In this document: positions 1 to 7,356 of the stretch, piece by piece
Layout: the number at the start of each line of letters is the position of its first letter
Position numbering within the stretch: position 1 is the stretch's first letter
Assembly: GCA_018334595.1 (NCBI GenBank)
Contig: JAGXLQ010000017.1
Coordinates: forward strand, 1-13,841
Length of the DNA: 13,841 nucleotides
Source of the DNA: Candidatus Bipolaricaulota bacterium
GTDB lineage: Bacteria; Bipolaricaulota; Bipolaricaulia; M55B111
Direction of reading: 5' to 3'
Translations under genes and position numbers: made by a program
Notes under the pieces: generated by a model
Seen by the model: the letters and a program-made list of their open reading frames with translations, nothing else
Databases searched by the model: none
What the model was told of the DNA's origin: nothing

Positions 1-388
1 TATCCTTAAACTCCCTCTTTAAGGCCAGCTTGCTTCCCGGGTCAAATACACGCCCTGCCGTCATGGCCAGAACTGACTGTCTTTCTGCCTCGGTTAAACT
101 ACTCAGTACTTTATCCATCCCCGCATGTCTCCAAGCCCGGTAGAAACTTAACAGTCCCGCTCCCCGCAGGGTATCACCTGTGTCTAACTTCACGTCCTCG
201 GAGGTGACCTTCTCTCCTTTTTTCAGTGACTCATCGATTGCCTCGATTACGTGGTCTGGTAGTTTGGTGATATTCATCAGTAGCTTGCGTCTGGATTGTT
301 GTTTTTCTTTGTCCCAGTAGGCCTCGGCGATGTGGTACTGGTCGTATTTTTTGTCTCCCCGTTTGAACCAGGAGTGTTTGACGAACAT
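1..388 (-). CDS. IS1634-family transposase, N-terminal part (cut by window edge)
   Basis: This is the first 129 residues of a DDE transposase; the rest lies beyond the left edge. The start (MFVKHSW) is followed by a lysine/arginine-rich segment. The region around residues 108-125 (AMTAGRVFDPGSKLAL) matches the conserved segment of IS1634-type transposases (usually ALxANRLxDPGSKLA), which cut and paste their own element. The ATG at 388 has a GGGAGG ribosome binding site at 401-406, about 12 bases upstream. The catalytic DDE residues are not in the window, so I cannot tell whether the enzyme is intact. The 5' end of the element should lie somewhere right of 388; I could not fix its terminal repeat. 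It probably marks a mobile boundary left of the metabolic cluster. Family assignment is from motif memory. Confidence 0.8.
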   Translation of the reverse strand, partial: MFVKHSWFKRGDKKYDQYHIAEAYWDKEKQQSRRKLLMNITKLPDHVIEAIDESLKKGEKVTSEDVKLDTGDTLRGAGLLSFYRAWRHAGMDKVLSSLTEAERQSVLAMTAGRVFDPGSKLALKREFKD

Positions 389-909
389 GGTGGATGGTTA
401 CCTCCCTAAGGTTTAATTTGGTTCCGTTGAGGCGGTAATACTACATTTAGTACCCTCTATGCAAGGGATAATATAGGATATGATGAGGCTAGTAGAATAG
501 TCAAAAAAAGACACCTAACCCTCTAGGGGACTACAATAGCTGTGAGGTGAGGGGTGAAGATGAGATAGGGGAACTGGAAGACTTTGACCATTACTTGTGG
601 GTTTTGAATCATGGAACTTCGTTCCCTGACTAGAGTACGACATCTGTAATATGGTTGAGAGCTTCAGGGATCTAAGTAGTTACCGTTTATGTTCGGCCCT
701 GTAAGGTCGATATATTTATCACGATCCTTATCATCTTCATGTTGTTCAATTTTCAAGAGGCTTACGTCCAGATCAGAAAGTACGAGCTAATCGTCCGTTA
801 AGCCGAAGAATGCTCGGTAACCTCGATAACATGCTGTTGAGGCGGTATCTGGTTCAAGACTAAATATCGAAGGCATTCAGAACATGAAATTCCTAAATGT
901 CTTTTCAGT
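389..909. other. Gene-poor stretch next to the transposase
   Basis: About 520 bases with no reading frame I can support on either strand. The left part (roughly 389-450) should include the 5' untranslated region and the terminal end of the insertion sequence. The remainder is AT-rich and full of stops in all frames. I see no tRNA, riboswitch or array. A 12-base word (GTTGAGGCGGTA) occurs at about 426 and again at about 836. Repeats of that length are expected by chance in a window this size. Confidence 0.5.
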
Positions 910-1260
910 TTATTTCTCCGGAGGATCGAAGTCAAAGGCCACTGAATACGTGGATGATACAGGACCACAGGATATACCTGTAGTAGTTACGGTAAGACAA
1001 AGAACACTATCCTTGTCAATTGTATTGACTAATTTTTCTGGTGGATCCTCTATTTCAGAATGCTCTAGTTCATCAATTTTATCTCCATATTCATTATTGA
1101 TCCTTTCGGGAACCTGGGAGAATTCACCAACCTCATATACGTACGAAAATAGTAAATGCTCACAGGGGATATCCAATGTACCAGTTATTTCAGACCCACA
1201 AACTGGACAATGTATCTCTGGTGGCAGACCACGGTAATCAAGTTCGCATACGGTACTCAT
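910..1260 (-). CDS. Small protein of unknown function with CPxCG and CxH motifs
   Basis: A 116-residue protein that I do not recognise. Near its N-terminus C18-P-V-C21-G is followed by C33-x-H35, a spacing that could bind zinc (zinc-ribbon-like). The rest is acidic, with a DKIDELEHSEIED stretch at about 59-71, and has no signal peptide or membrane segment. The ATG at 1260 was chosen because AGGAGG (1267-1272) lies six bases upstream; a TTG three codon-bases earlier (1263) would be too close to that site. Stop is TAA. A similar-length frame exists on the other strand but lacks a comparable ribosome site and conserved-looking motif. It stands alone between the transposase flank and the aminotransferase, with an inverted repeat (1285-1306) in its leader. 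Function unknown; that it is a real gene is likely but not certain. Confidence 0.65.
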   Translation of the reverse strand: MSTVCELDYRGLPPEIHCPVCGSEITGTLDIPCEHLLFSYVYEVGEFSQVPERINNEYGDKIDELEHSEIEDPPEKLVNTIDKDSVLCLTVTTTGISCGPVSSTYSVAFDFDPPEK

Positions 1261-1279
1261 CAAATGCCTCCTTAAAAAT

Positions 1280-1309
1280 AGTGTAGACTTTTATGGGTAA
1301 AAGTCTCAA
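1280..1309 (-). promoter_or_regulatory. Possible promoter with inverted repeat filling its spacer
   Basis: Reading the minus strand, TTGAGA (1309-1304) and TACACT (1285-1280) are separated by 18 bases, upstream of the small cysteine protein. A perfect 8-base inverted repeat, AGACTTTT / AAAAGTCT with a 6-base loop (1285-1306), occupies the spacer and the inner edges of both boxes. This could be an operator. Alternatively it is a hairpin followed by a TATTTTT run that terminates transcripts coming from the aminotransferase. The -10 box is a poor match, so this call is tentative. Confidence 0.35.
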
Positions 1310-1396
1310 ACAAGTAGCTAGAAATAGGGGGATAGGCGGTTCGCCACTCGAAGCTAGTTTGTAATGTATGTAAGAATTTAGCATTACAAAAAGGAC

Positions 1397-2593
1397 TTAC
1401 GGCAGATTTTCCCTTATTAATTCTCCCAACTTCTTTACCCCTTCCTCGATTTGCTCCTTTTCGACGAAGGTAAAATTAAGCCTTAACGTGTTTTTTCGAG
1501 GCTTTGTCCCATAAAAGATGGAACCCGGAACGTATGCAACACCTTTGTCCAAAGCTCCCTGAAACATCTCATCCGTATCAATAATATCCGGTAACGTCAG
1601 CCAGATAAACATCCCGCCTTCCGGAGTCGTCCACTCGACACTATTGGGTAAAAACTCTTCCAGGGATTCAAGCATCTGATCCCTCTTGGCTCTGTAGAGA
1701 TCTATTATCTTTCCTATTTGCCTATCCACTATTCCTTTTTCCAGATACCTGTATGTCAAATGCTGAGAAAAGACGTTTGTGCATAGATCAACCGGCTGTT
1801 TGGCGAGCTGTAACTTGTCGATAAACTCTTCTCGGGCGACTATCCAGCCAACCCGTAATCCAGGAGCAAGAAGTTTCGATATCGTACCCACATATATCGT
1901 CCTGCTTTGATCGTCCAAACTAAATATCGGGGGGACACTGTTTTCGGAATACCTCAACTGGTGGTACGGGTCATCCTCGACAATGAGAAAATCGTGCTCA
2001 GTAGCAAATTCAATTAATTTTTCTCTCTTTTCCCTGCTGGTTGTAATGCCCGAGGGGTTCTGAAAGGTCGGAACAAAGTAAGCCAACCCCGGATTTCCGC
2101 CGGACTCTAGGTAACTCTGTAGCTCTTCTACGGAATATCCATCTTCCTTCAGATTAATATCTCTGACATCCGCGTCAATTTCTTTTAAGATCTGGAGCAT
2201 GGAAGCGTAGGTAGGGGCTTCTACTAGTATCTGATCGTCTCTTTGAATAAATACCTTCCCTATGAGGTAAAGCGCCTGCTGCGCACCGGACGTTACCAGG
2301 ACGTTACCGCCGCTAACGGAGGTATCAAAGTTCCGGTTTAACCTTTCCGCTATTTTATTTCTGAGTTTTTTTACTCCTGTGGTAGTCCCGTACTGTAAAG
2401 CCTCGGCTCCGTTTTCTTCTAACAAATCGTCGCTTAGCTCGGAAACTACCTCTATTGGAAAAGAATTCGGACTGGGCATACCTCCGGCCAGAGAAATTAT
2501 GTCAGTTCTCTCAGATATAATTTTGCTTATTTCCCTTATCTTCGAACTTTCCATGTTTCTGGCCTTCTTGGAATAATATTTATCGAATTTCAT
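1397..2593 (-). CDS. PLP-dependent aminotransferase, class I/II fold
   Basis: A complete 398-residue cytosolic fold-type I aminotransferase that moves an amino group between an amino acid and a 2-oxo acid. Visible landmarks are LAGGMPSP at 35-42, Y68-G69, TSGAQQAL at 101-108 in the cofactor phosphate region, NPSG at 179-182, the EDDPY segment at 206-210 carrying the Asp that contacts the pyridine nitrogen, S239-K240 with the PLP Schiff-base lysine, R247, and R371 (RLNF) for the substrate carboxylate. Length and motifs fit the LysN/2-aminoadipate and MocR-C-domain-like branch (a multi-substrate group), and no DNA-binding domain is fused. The ATG at 2593 has GGGAGG at 2601-2606, seven bases upstream. 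It has its own promoter, and a hairpin separates it from the transport operon, so it may or may not serve the same pathway. Substrate unknown. Confidence 0.9.
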   Translation of the reverse strand: MKFDKYYSKKARNMESSKIREISKIISERTDIISLAGGMPSPNSFPIEVVSELSDDLLEENGAEALQYGTTTGVKKLRNKIAERLNRNFDTSVSGGNVLVTSGAQQALYLIGKVFIQRDDQILVEAPTYASMLQILKEIDADVRDINLKEDGYSVEELQSYLESGGNPGLAYFVPTFQNPSGITTSREKREKLIEFATEHDFLIVEDDPYHQLRYSENSVPPIFSLDDQSRTIYVGTISKLLAPGLRVGWIVAREEFIDKLQLAKQPVDLCTNVFSQHLTYRYLEKGIVDRQIGKIIDLYRAKRDQMLESLEEFLPNSVEWTTPEGGMFIWLTLPDIIDTDEMFQGALDKGVAYVPGSIFYGTKPRKNTLRLNFTFVEKEQIEEGVKKLGELIRENLP

Positions 2594-2634
2594 CTCTAGA
2601 CCTCCCTCGGCGATAACCTAATTGTGCATTTTTC

Positions 2635-2643
2635 ATTATACCA
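2635..2643 (-). promoter_or_regulatory. Extended -10 promoter for the aminotransferase
   Basis: On the minus strand TGGTATAAT is a perfect TATAAT -10 box preceded by the extended-10 TG dinucleotide. I see no good -35 box at 16-18 bases, as is usual for extended -10 promoters. Transcription would begin near 2628, giving a leader of about 35 bases. Confidence 0.55.
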
Positions 2644-2681
2644 ATGACCGGATAAAGCTGGTTTTCCGGACACAGGTATTA

Positions 2682-2704
2682 AGTTGATAAAAAAAACATC
2701 AACT
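2682..2704. repeat. AT-rich inverted repeat with A-tract loop
   Basis: AGTTGAT (2682-2688) and ATCAACT (2698-2704) are perfect inverted arms around a loop of eight A and one C. It lies upstream of the aminotransferase promoter and downstream of the binding-protein hairpin. It lacks the GC-rich stem of an intrinsic terminator. Role unknown; a regulator site or chance both remain possible. Confidence 0.4.
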
Positions 2705-2749
2705 AATTTCTCTAATTATTTAAACTTTCAGAACCTGCGTATAGTAATA

Positions 2750-2790
2750 TTCCGGGGCAACAACCTCTATAACAGGCTCCTGCCCCGGAA
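2750..2790 (-). terminator. GC-rich hairpin closing the transport operon
   Basis: Thirteen bases after the TAA of the binding-protein gene, the 10-base arm TTCCGGGGCA (2790-2781) pairs perfectly with TGCCCCGGAA (2759-2750) around a 21-base loop. The sequence that follows, TATTACTATA, is AT-rich but has no continuous U run. It may act as a weak terminator or as a 3' stabilising structure that protects the binding-protein message. Confidence 0.55.
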
Positions 2791-2803
2791 GCGGCAAAAG
2801 CGA

Positions 2804-4336
2804 TTAAGCCAACTTCATGTGCCTGAAGTCCGCAATGCTAGTTCGAACTCTCCATACGTCTTTTACTCGCCTGTTGTGTCCCCCGTATCTCGCCTGGTGG
2901 ACAGGGATCAACCCGGGTCCATCTTCTCTTAGTATTTCTTGAATTGCGTCAAAGTGCTTCTGTCTCTCTTTCTCCCCGACAGTTGTAGAAGCCGCGTGGA
3001 TATGTTCATCCAGTTCCGAATTTTTGTAGTGGCCCTCGTTCCATGGTCCATCACTGGTGTAAGCAAGCTTCAGCACGTCGAGAACGTTTTCACGGTGAGC
3101 CCAGGGGGTGCACGTGAGGTTAGCCTTTAGCCAGTATTTTGAATAGTAAACATCACTGGTCGACCCCTGAAGTTTAATATTTATCCCCGCAGGTCTTGCC
3201 ATTCTCTGAAGGTTAAGGGCAACAGCAGGAGCAGGATCCACGTTGTTAGTGTAATAAAGAGTTACGTCCAGACCGTTTCCGTAACCGGCTTCTGACAACA
3301 ATTCCTTCGCCTCTTGAACATTTCGCTTCCTTGTTCCCAGATCTTTGTGCCATTCGTAAACTGGCGCAACCGGATGGTCATGGCCTATCTCACCGTATCC
3401 ATAAAGAGCGGAGTCAAGCATGCTTTTTCTGTCAACACAGTATTTCATAGCCTTCCTGACCCGCGGATCGTCAAACGGAGGTTTATCTGTCCTCATACTG
3501 ACTGGTGCCTGCATACCGCCTGTAGCCATGTCGGCTGAAACTTGAGAGCTGTTTTTTAACCTTTTGAATTGCTGACTGTTAACAAACGACACTACATCGA
3601 CGTCCCCGCTAATAAGCATCAGTACCTGGGTTTCAATTTCCGGCACCACGGTGAAACGAAGTTCATCCATTTTCGGCAATCCCGTCCGGAAATAATCGGT
3701 GTTCTTTTCCATTATTAGCTTTTCTCCCGGTACGTACTTTTTTATCTTAAATGCCCCAGTACCGGTCGGTTTATTCTTCCCCTCACCCGAGTAATCGAAG
3801 TCGTGGGCGACAACAGCAGTATTGTAATCAAAGAACTCAAGCGGGAAGCTTGGTCCCGGTTTCTTGAGATGAAACCGGACGGTATATTTGTCCACCTCTT
3901 CGATCTCTTCAACGTTTGAAAACAGCGTCTTCGCAGGCGAACCAACGTCGGGATTCAGTATCCGTCTGAACGTATAAGCTACGTCCTTGGAGGTTAGCTC
4001 AGTTCCGTGATGGAATTTAACTCCCTCATGGACTTTAAACGTCCATTTCTTTTTATCAGCGGAAGACGTGTAGTTCTCCACCAGAGAGGGTTCACGTTTC
4101 TGTTCGGGACCTTTCAGTCGGAACATATAATCACAGTAAGAACCACATATATCAGCGCCCGGAGAGTCGTAAATTAGACCGGGGATTATATTTGACGTTG
4201 GGCGAATTGCAATATTTGCAACCTTTGCCTGACTGCCAAAACTAGAAAAACCAAAGACGCTGGACAGTGCTCCTACCGCACCAATCACCGCACTATTTTT
4301 TAGGAATTTTCTTCTTGTAATTTTGTCTTCAGTCAT
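2804..4336 (-). CDS. ABC transporter solute-binding protein, family 5, Tat-exported
   Basis: A 510-residue extracytoplasmic binding protein of the DppA/OppA/NikA family (SBP_bac_5) that captures substrate for the permeases encoded upstream. The N-terminus has a twin-arginine motif (T7-R8-R9-K10-F11-L12), a hydrophobic segment at 16-30 and a plausible AxA-like cleavage site near residue 37, so it should leave the cell folded by the Tat route. No lipobox cysteine is present, so it is not an ordinary Gram-positive lipoprotein. Family hallmarks are the WTFKVHEGVKFHHG segment at 98-111 followed by SKDVAYTF, TGTGAFKI at 191-198, and RVRKAMKYCVDRK at 292-304. The ATG at 4336 has AGGAGG at 4343-4348, six bases upstream. 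It is the last gene of the cluster, 96 bases after the ATPase gene. The ligand cannot be read from sequence: peptide, opine, metal-chelate or betaine-like compounds are all possible. Confidence 0.93.
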   Translation of the reverse strand: MTEDKITRRKFLKNSAVIGAVGALSSVFGFSSFGSQAKVANIAIRPTSNIIPGLIYDSPGADICGSYCDYMFRLKGPEQKREPSLVENYTSSADKKKWTFKVHEGVKFHHGTELTSKDVAYTFRRILNPDVGSPAKTLFSNVEEIEEVDKYTVRFHLKKPGPSFPLEFFDYNTAVVAHDFDYSGEGKNKPTGTGAFKIKKYVPGEKLIMEKNTDYFRTGLPKMDELRFTVVPEIETQVLMLISGDVDVVSFVNSQQFKRLKNSSQVSADMATGGMQAPVSMRTDKPPFDDPRVRKAMKYCVDRKSMLDSALYGYGEIGHDHPVAPVYEWHKDLGTRKRNVQEAKELLSEAGYGNGLDVTLYYTNNVDPAPAVALNLQRMARPAGINIKLQGSTSDVYYSKYWLKANLTCTPWAHRENVLDVLKLAYTSDGPWNEGHYKNSELDEHIHAASTTVGEKERQKHFDAIQEILREDGPGLIPVHQARYGGHNRRVKDVWRVRTSIADFRHMKLA

Positions 4337-4409
4337 ACATACCTCCTATTTTACTAAGTAGTAGTGAAAACATCGCCAACCGATCTAGTTGTCTAAGATT
4401 TCTCTACAT
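4329..4409 (-). other. Short frame with strong Shine-Dalgarno, ATG then amber, open into the next gene
   Basis: In the gap before the binding-protein gene, a full GGAGGTGA Shine-Dalgarno (4422-4415) sits five bases from an ATG (4409) that is followed at once by TAG (4406-4404). If the TAG is read through, the frame stays open for 24 more codons and ends at a TGA (4331-4329) overlapping the start of the binding-protein gene. The peptide would be M-X-RNLRQLDRLAMFSLLLSKIGGMYD, with a hydrophobic core. It could be a start-stop element, a small gene killed by a nonsense mutation, or an amber-decoded peptide. A stop-free run this short is not by itself significant; the strong ribosome site in front of it is the unusual part. 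Confidence 0.3.
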
Positions 4410-4432
4410 ACTTCTCACCTCCGGTAAATTAC

Positions 4433-6481
4433 TTACCCCAGAACAGGCTCTACTTCACTTAATTCGTCTCTTGTTATATGGCAGTGAATTTTGTGCTCCC
4501 CTTCTCCCCTCGCAGGTGGTGATTCCGACTCACACACTTCTCCTATCTTTCTAGGACATCTCGTGTGGAATACACAGCCGCTCGGTGGGTCCACCGCAGA
4601 AGGTACGGAACCCTTGAGCCTTATCCGCTTGCGACTCAAACCCGGATCAGGTACTGGAATTGCAGATAATAGAGCTTCCGTATAGGGGTGATAAGGGGGA
4701 GAGAATATTTCCCCGGTCCTCCCGTATTCTACCAGGTGACCCAGGTACATAACGGCAATATAGTCACTAATATGACGGACTACACTCAAGTCGTGAGAAA
4801 TAAACAGATAGCTAGTCCCCGAACCCTCCTGAAGTTCAAGAAGGAGATTTAATATAGTTGCCTGGACCGAGACGTCCAAACTGGAAGTCGGTTCATCGTG
4901 TAAAACCAGCGCAGGATTTGTGGCGAACGCCCTAGCTGTAGCTACGCGCTGTTTCTGTCCACCCGATAGCTGATCAGGGAACCTATCAGCAAGCGAGGGG
5001 TCAAGTCCGACCGACCGCAGAAGCCGGGCAGTTTTTTTCGGTATTTCAGACCTTGCGAAATCGCCGTGAAGTGCAAGCGGACGAGCAATAGCTTGACCAA
5101 CTGTACGTTTGGGGTTCAGAGTTGATCTTGGATCCTGGAAAACTATCTGAATCCGCTTGAGCGTCTTCGGGGACCTCCTGGAAATGGGTGCGGTGATATC
5201 TTTTCCGGCAAAGTCGATTTCACCCTCAGTTGCTCGGGAAAGACCAATTATAGTGCGGGCAAGCGTTGTTTTCCCGCATCCCGATTCGCCAACTACTCCC
5301 AAGGTTTTGCTTCGTTCAAGATCGAGGTTAACCCCATCTACAGCTCTTACCGGGTCGCTATCGGCCCAGGGAAACCAGCCACTACCTCCTCCAAAATACT
5401 TTTTCAGGTCTTTGACGGCAAGTATAGAGTCCTCTCTTTTTAACTCGGGCGGCTCATCCCCTATCGGTTCCTTGCCGGTATCTTTTGATTCCGAGACAGT
5501 TTCCACTTTCCCCTCAATCGGCGCAATGAAACAGCGTGCGCTGTGAGACTCCGACTTGTCGTCAAGAGAGGGCTCCGATTTGAAACATTCTTCACCGCGG
5601 TAAGGGCAGCGGGTACTAAAGTTGCACCCCCTGGGTAGATCAGTAAGATCAACCATTGACCCGGGAACTTCCTGGAGAGAGCCTTTACTTCCTTCCGGAT
5701 CGGGAATGGAGCGAAGCAGTAACTTCGTATAAGGGTGGTATTGTTCTTCAAATAACTCCTCAATACTGCCCCTTTCGACCACCTGACCGGCGTACATTAC
5801 CTCTACAGCGTCCCCTATCCTGGCAATCACACCCAGATCGTGGGTTATATAAAGGAAAGCCGAGTTCAACTCTTCCGTTAACTCCTCTACTATATCCAAA
5901 ATTCGAGCTTCCGTGGTTACGTCGAGGTTCGTTGTCGGCTCGTCCATCACGAGTAATTCCGGCTCACCTATCAACCCAGCAGCTATTCCGACTCTCTGTC
6001 GCATCCCTCCAGAAAGTTCATGGGGGTAGCGGTCGACGATGTCTTCCGGATCCCTTATATGCACGCGATCCAGAAGGTCAATCGCTTTCTGGATGGCCTC
6101 GTCTCTTGACGCAAGCCCGTGAGCAGTGGCAACCTCCGCTATCTGATCTCCAACAGGCAGTGACGGATTCAACGACGCTGTCGGGTCCTGGTAAATCATC
6201 CCAAGGTGTCGACCCCAAATATCTTCCATTTCCGCTTCCGTTTTTTTTCGGAGATCCTCGCCCTTAAACAGTATCCGGCCACCGGTTATTTTCCCATTTT
6301 TGTCCAAATATCGCATAATGGCGAAGGCCAGCGTACTTTTGCCACAGCCGGATTCTCCGACTAGACCTCTAACTTCACCCGAATTCACTTCAAGACTTAC
6401 GCCGTTTATCGCGTTGACTTCAGCTCGGTCAGTGCTATAGATTACCTCCAGATCTTCTATCTTAAGCAATGGTTCTGTCAT
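4433..6481 (-). CDS. Fused double ABC ATPase of a peptide-type importer (DppD-DppF fusion)
   Basis: A 682-residue cytosolic protein containing both nucleotide-binding domains of a DppBCDF-type importer on one chain, as in GsiA or YejF. First domain: Walker A GESGCGKST 42-50, Q98, signature LSGGM 156-160, Walker B with D180-E181, H214. Second domain: Walker A GESGCGKTT 398-406, Q449, LSGGQ 505-509, D529-E530, H563. All catalytic elements are present in both halves. Each half ends in the oligopeptide/dipeptide (HPY) extension with four cysteines (C286, C292, C299, C317 and C636, C642, C650, C667); I recall such cysteines binding an Fe-S cluster in some homologues. An acidic linker of about 35 residues joins the halves. 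Its start overlaps the upstream permease stop in a TAATG junction, implying translational coupling. Confidence 0.95.
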   Translation of the reverse strand: MTEPLLKIEDLEVIYSTDRAEVNAINGVSLEVNSGEVRGLVGESGCGKSTLAFAIMRYLDKNGKITGGRILFKGEDLRKKTEAEMEDIWGRHLGMIYQDPTASLNPSLPVGDQIAEVATAHGLASRDEAIQKAIDLLDRVHIRDPEDIVDRYPHELSGGMRQRVGIAAGLIGEPELLVMDEPTTNLDVTTEARILDIVEELTEELNSAFLYITHDLGVIARIGDAVEVMYAGQVVERGSIEELFEEQYHPYTKLLLRSIPDPEGSKGSLQEVPGSMVDLTDLPRGCNFSTRCPYRGEECFKSEPSLDDKSESHSARCFIAPIEGKVETVSESKDTGKEPIGDEPPELKREDSILAVKDLKKYFGGGSGWFPWADSDPVRAVDGVNLDLERSKTLGVVGESGCGKTTLARTIIGLSRATEGEIDFAGKDITAPISRRSPKTLKRIQIVFQDPRSTLNPKRTVGQAIARPLALHGDFARSEIPKKTARLLRSVGLDPSLADRFPDQLSGGQKQRVATARAFATNPALVLHDEPTSSLDVSVQATILNLLLELQEGSGTSYLFISHDLSVVRHISDYIAVMYLGHLVEYGRTGEIFSPPYHPYTEALLSAIPVPDPGLSRKRIRLKGSVPSAVDPPSGCVFHTRCPRKIGEVCESESPPARGEGEHKIHCHITRDELSEVEPVLG

Positions 6482-7356
6482 TATTGCTTACCCCCTGTAA
6501 CTTCTTCCAGGCCTTCGGCCAGGAAGTTAGCACCCAGTACCATAGAAGCTATTGCCAGAGCGGGAAAGATAGCCAGCCAGGGTGCAATCTGCAAGTAACT
6601 TCGAGACTCGCTTATCATTAGACCCCAGTCCGGTGTCGGTGGCTGAACTCCTAGACCGAGAAAACCAAGGGATGCGCTAAGAAATATCGAATAGGCAAAT
6701 CTAATAGCCCCTTCAACCCCCAGCGTATCGAGAATGTTCGGTAAAATTTCCGCACCCATTATGTATAGGTCGGACTCTCCTCGGACCCTTGCCGCCTCAA
6801 CAAATTCCTGGTTTTTTACCTGCAAAGTAGCGGAGCGAGCAACTCGACCTATCCGGGGGATGTGGGCAATTCCGATAACTATAATTACGTTTATCGTCCC
6901 CGGTCCCAAGACCCCCAAAACGAACATGGCAATCAATAGTGCGGGAAAGGACATCAGAATATCCATCAGCCTACCGAGGATTTCCTCGGTCCAGCCCCCG
7001 AAATAGGCGGCCGAAAGCCCTAACGCAGTACCACCAACCAGTCCCAGGAACGTCGCCGATAGCGCGAGAGCGAACGCAGTCCGACTCCCCGCAATGATTC
7101 GTGTGAACAAATCTCGACCCCAGCGATCAGTACCAAACGGATGTTGTGGCGAGGGTGGAGCAAATTTTTCCTGAGAGAACTGTGTCGCGCCATAAGGGGT
7201 GATGTAAGGCGCCAGTATGGTAATCAGAATCCAGAAAACTATAATGATTAACCCTGCAAGTCCCAGCGGCTTTTCCCTGAGTTTTAATACGTGCGAGAAT
7301 CCGTTCTTTATTCTGTCCAGAAGGCCAGGTGAAAGGTCAAGATTGCTTTTTTCCAT
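6481..7356 (-). CDS. ABC transporter permease, DppC type
   Basis: A 291-residue inner-membrane permease, one of two that form the channel of the importer. A cytoplasmic N-terminal tail leads into a first membrane helix at about 31-50. The DppC/OppC hallmark HPFGTDRWGRDLFTRI lies at 72-87. The EAA-type loop that docks on the ATPase is at about 184-207 (EFVEAARVRG ... ILPN). Further hydrophobic segments lie at about 96-118, 128-150, 154-168, 215-236 and 258-279. Length is normal for the family. It overlaps the fused ATPase downstream and the DppB-type gene upstream by one base each (TAATG), and GAGGTGA at 7363-7369 inside the upstream gene serves as its ribosome site six bases from the ATG. Confidence 0.95.
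   Translation of the reverse strand: MEKSNLDLSPGLLDRIKNGFSHVLKLREKPLGLAGLIIIVFWILITILAPYITPYGATQFSQEKFAPPSPQHPFGTDRWGRDLFTRIIAGSRTAFALALSATFLGLVGGTALGLSAAYFGGWTEEILGRLMDILMSFPALLIAMFVLGVLGPGTINVIIVIGIAHIPRIGRVARSATLQVKNQEFVEAARVRGESDLYIMGAEILPNILDTLGVEGAIRFAYSIFLSASLGFLGLGVQPPTPDWGLMISESRSYLQIAPWLAIFPALAIASMVLGANFLAEGLEEVTGGKQ

Noticed and set aside
426..847. Direct repeat GTTGAGGCGGTA as possible insertion-sequence ends
   Set aside because: Only 12 bases match; several such pairs are expected by chance in about 14 kb, and flanking bases diverge.
884..1237. Plus-strand frame opposite the small cysteine protein
   Set aside because: It has no Shine-Dalgarno and is serine-rich without motifs, while the minus-strand frame has AGGAGG and CPxCG.
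5656..6267. Plus-strand open frame of 203 codons
   Set aside because: It lies antisense within the fused ATPase gene, whose motifs are all intact; composition is typical of a shadow frame.
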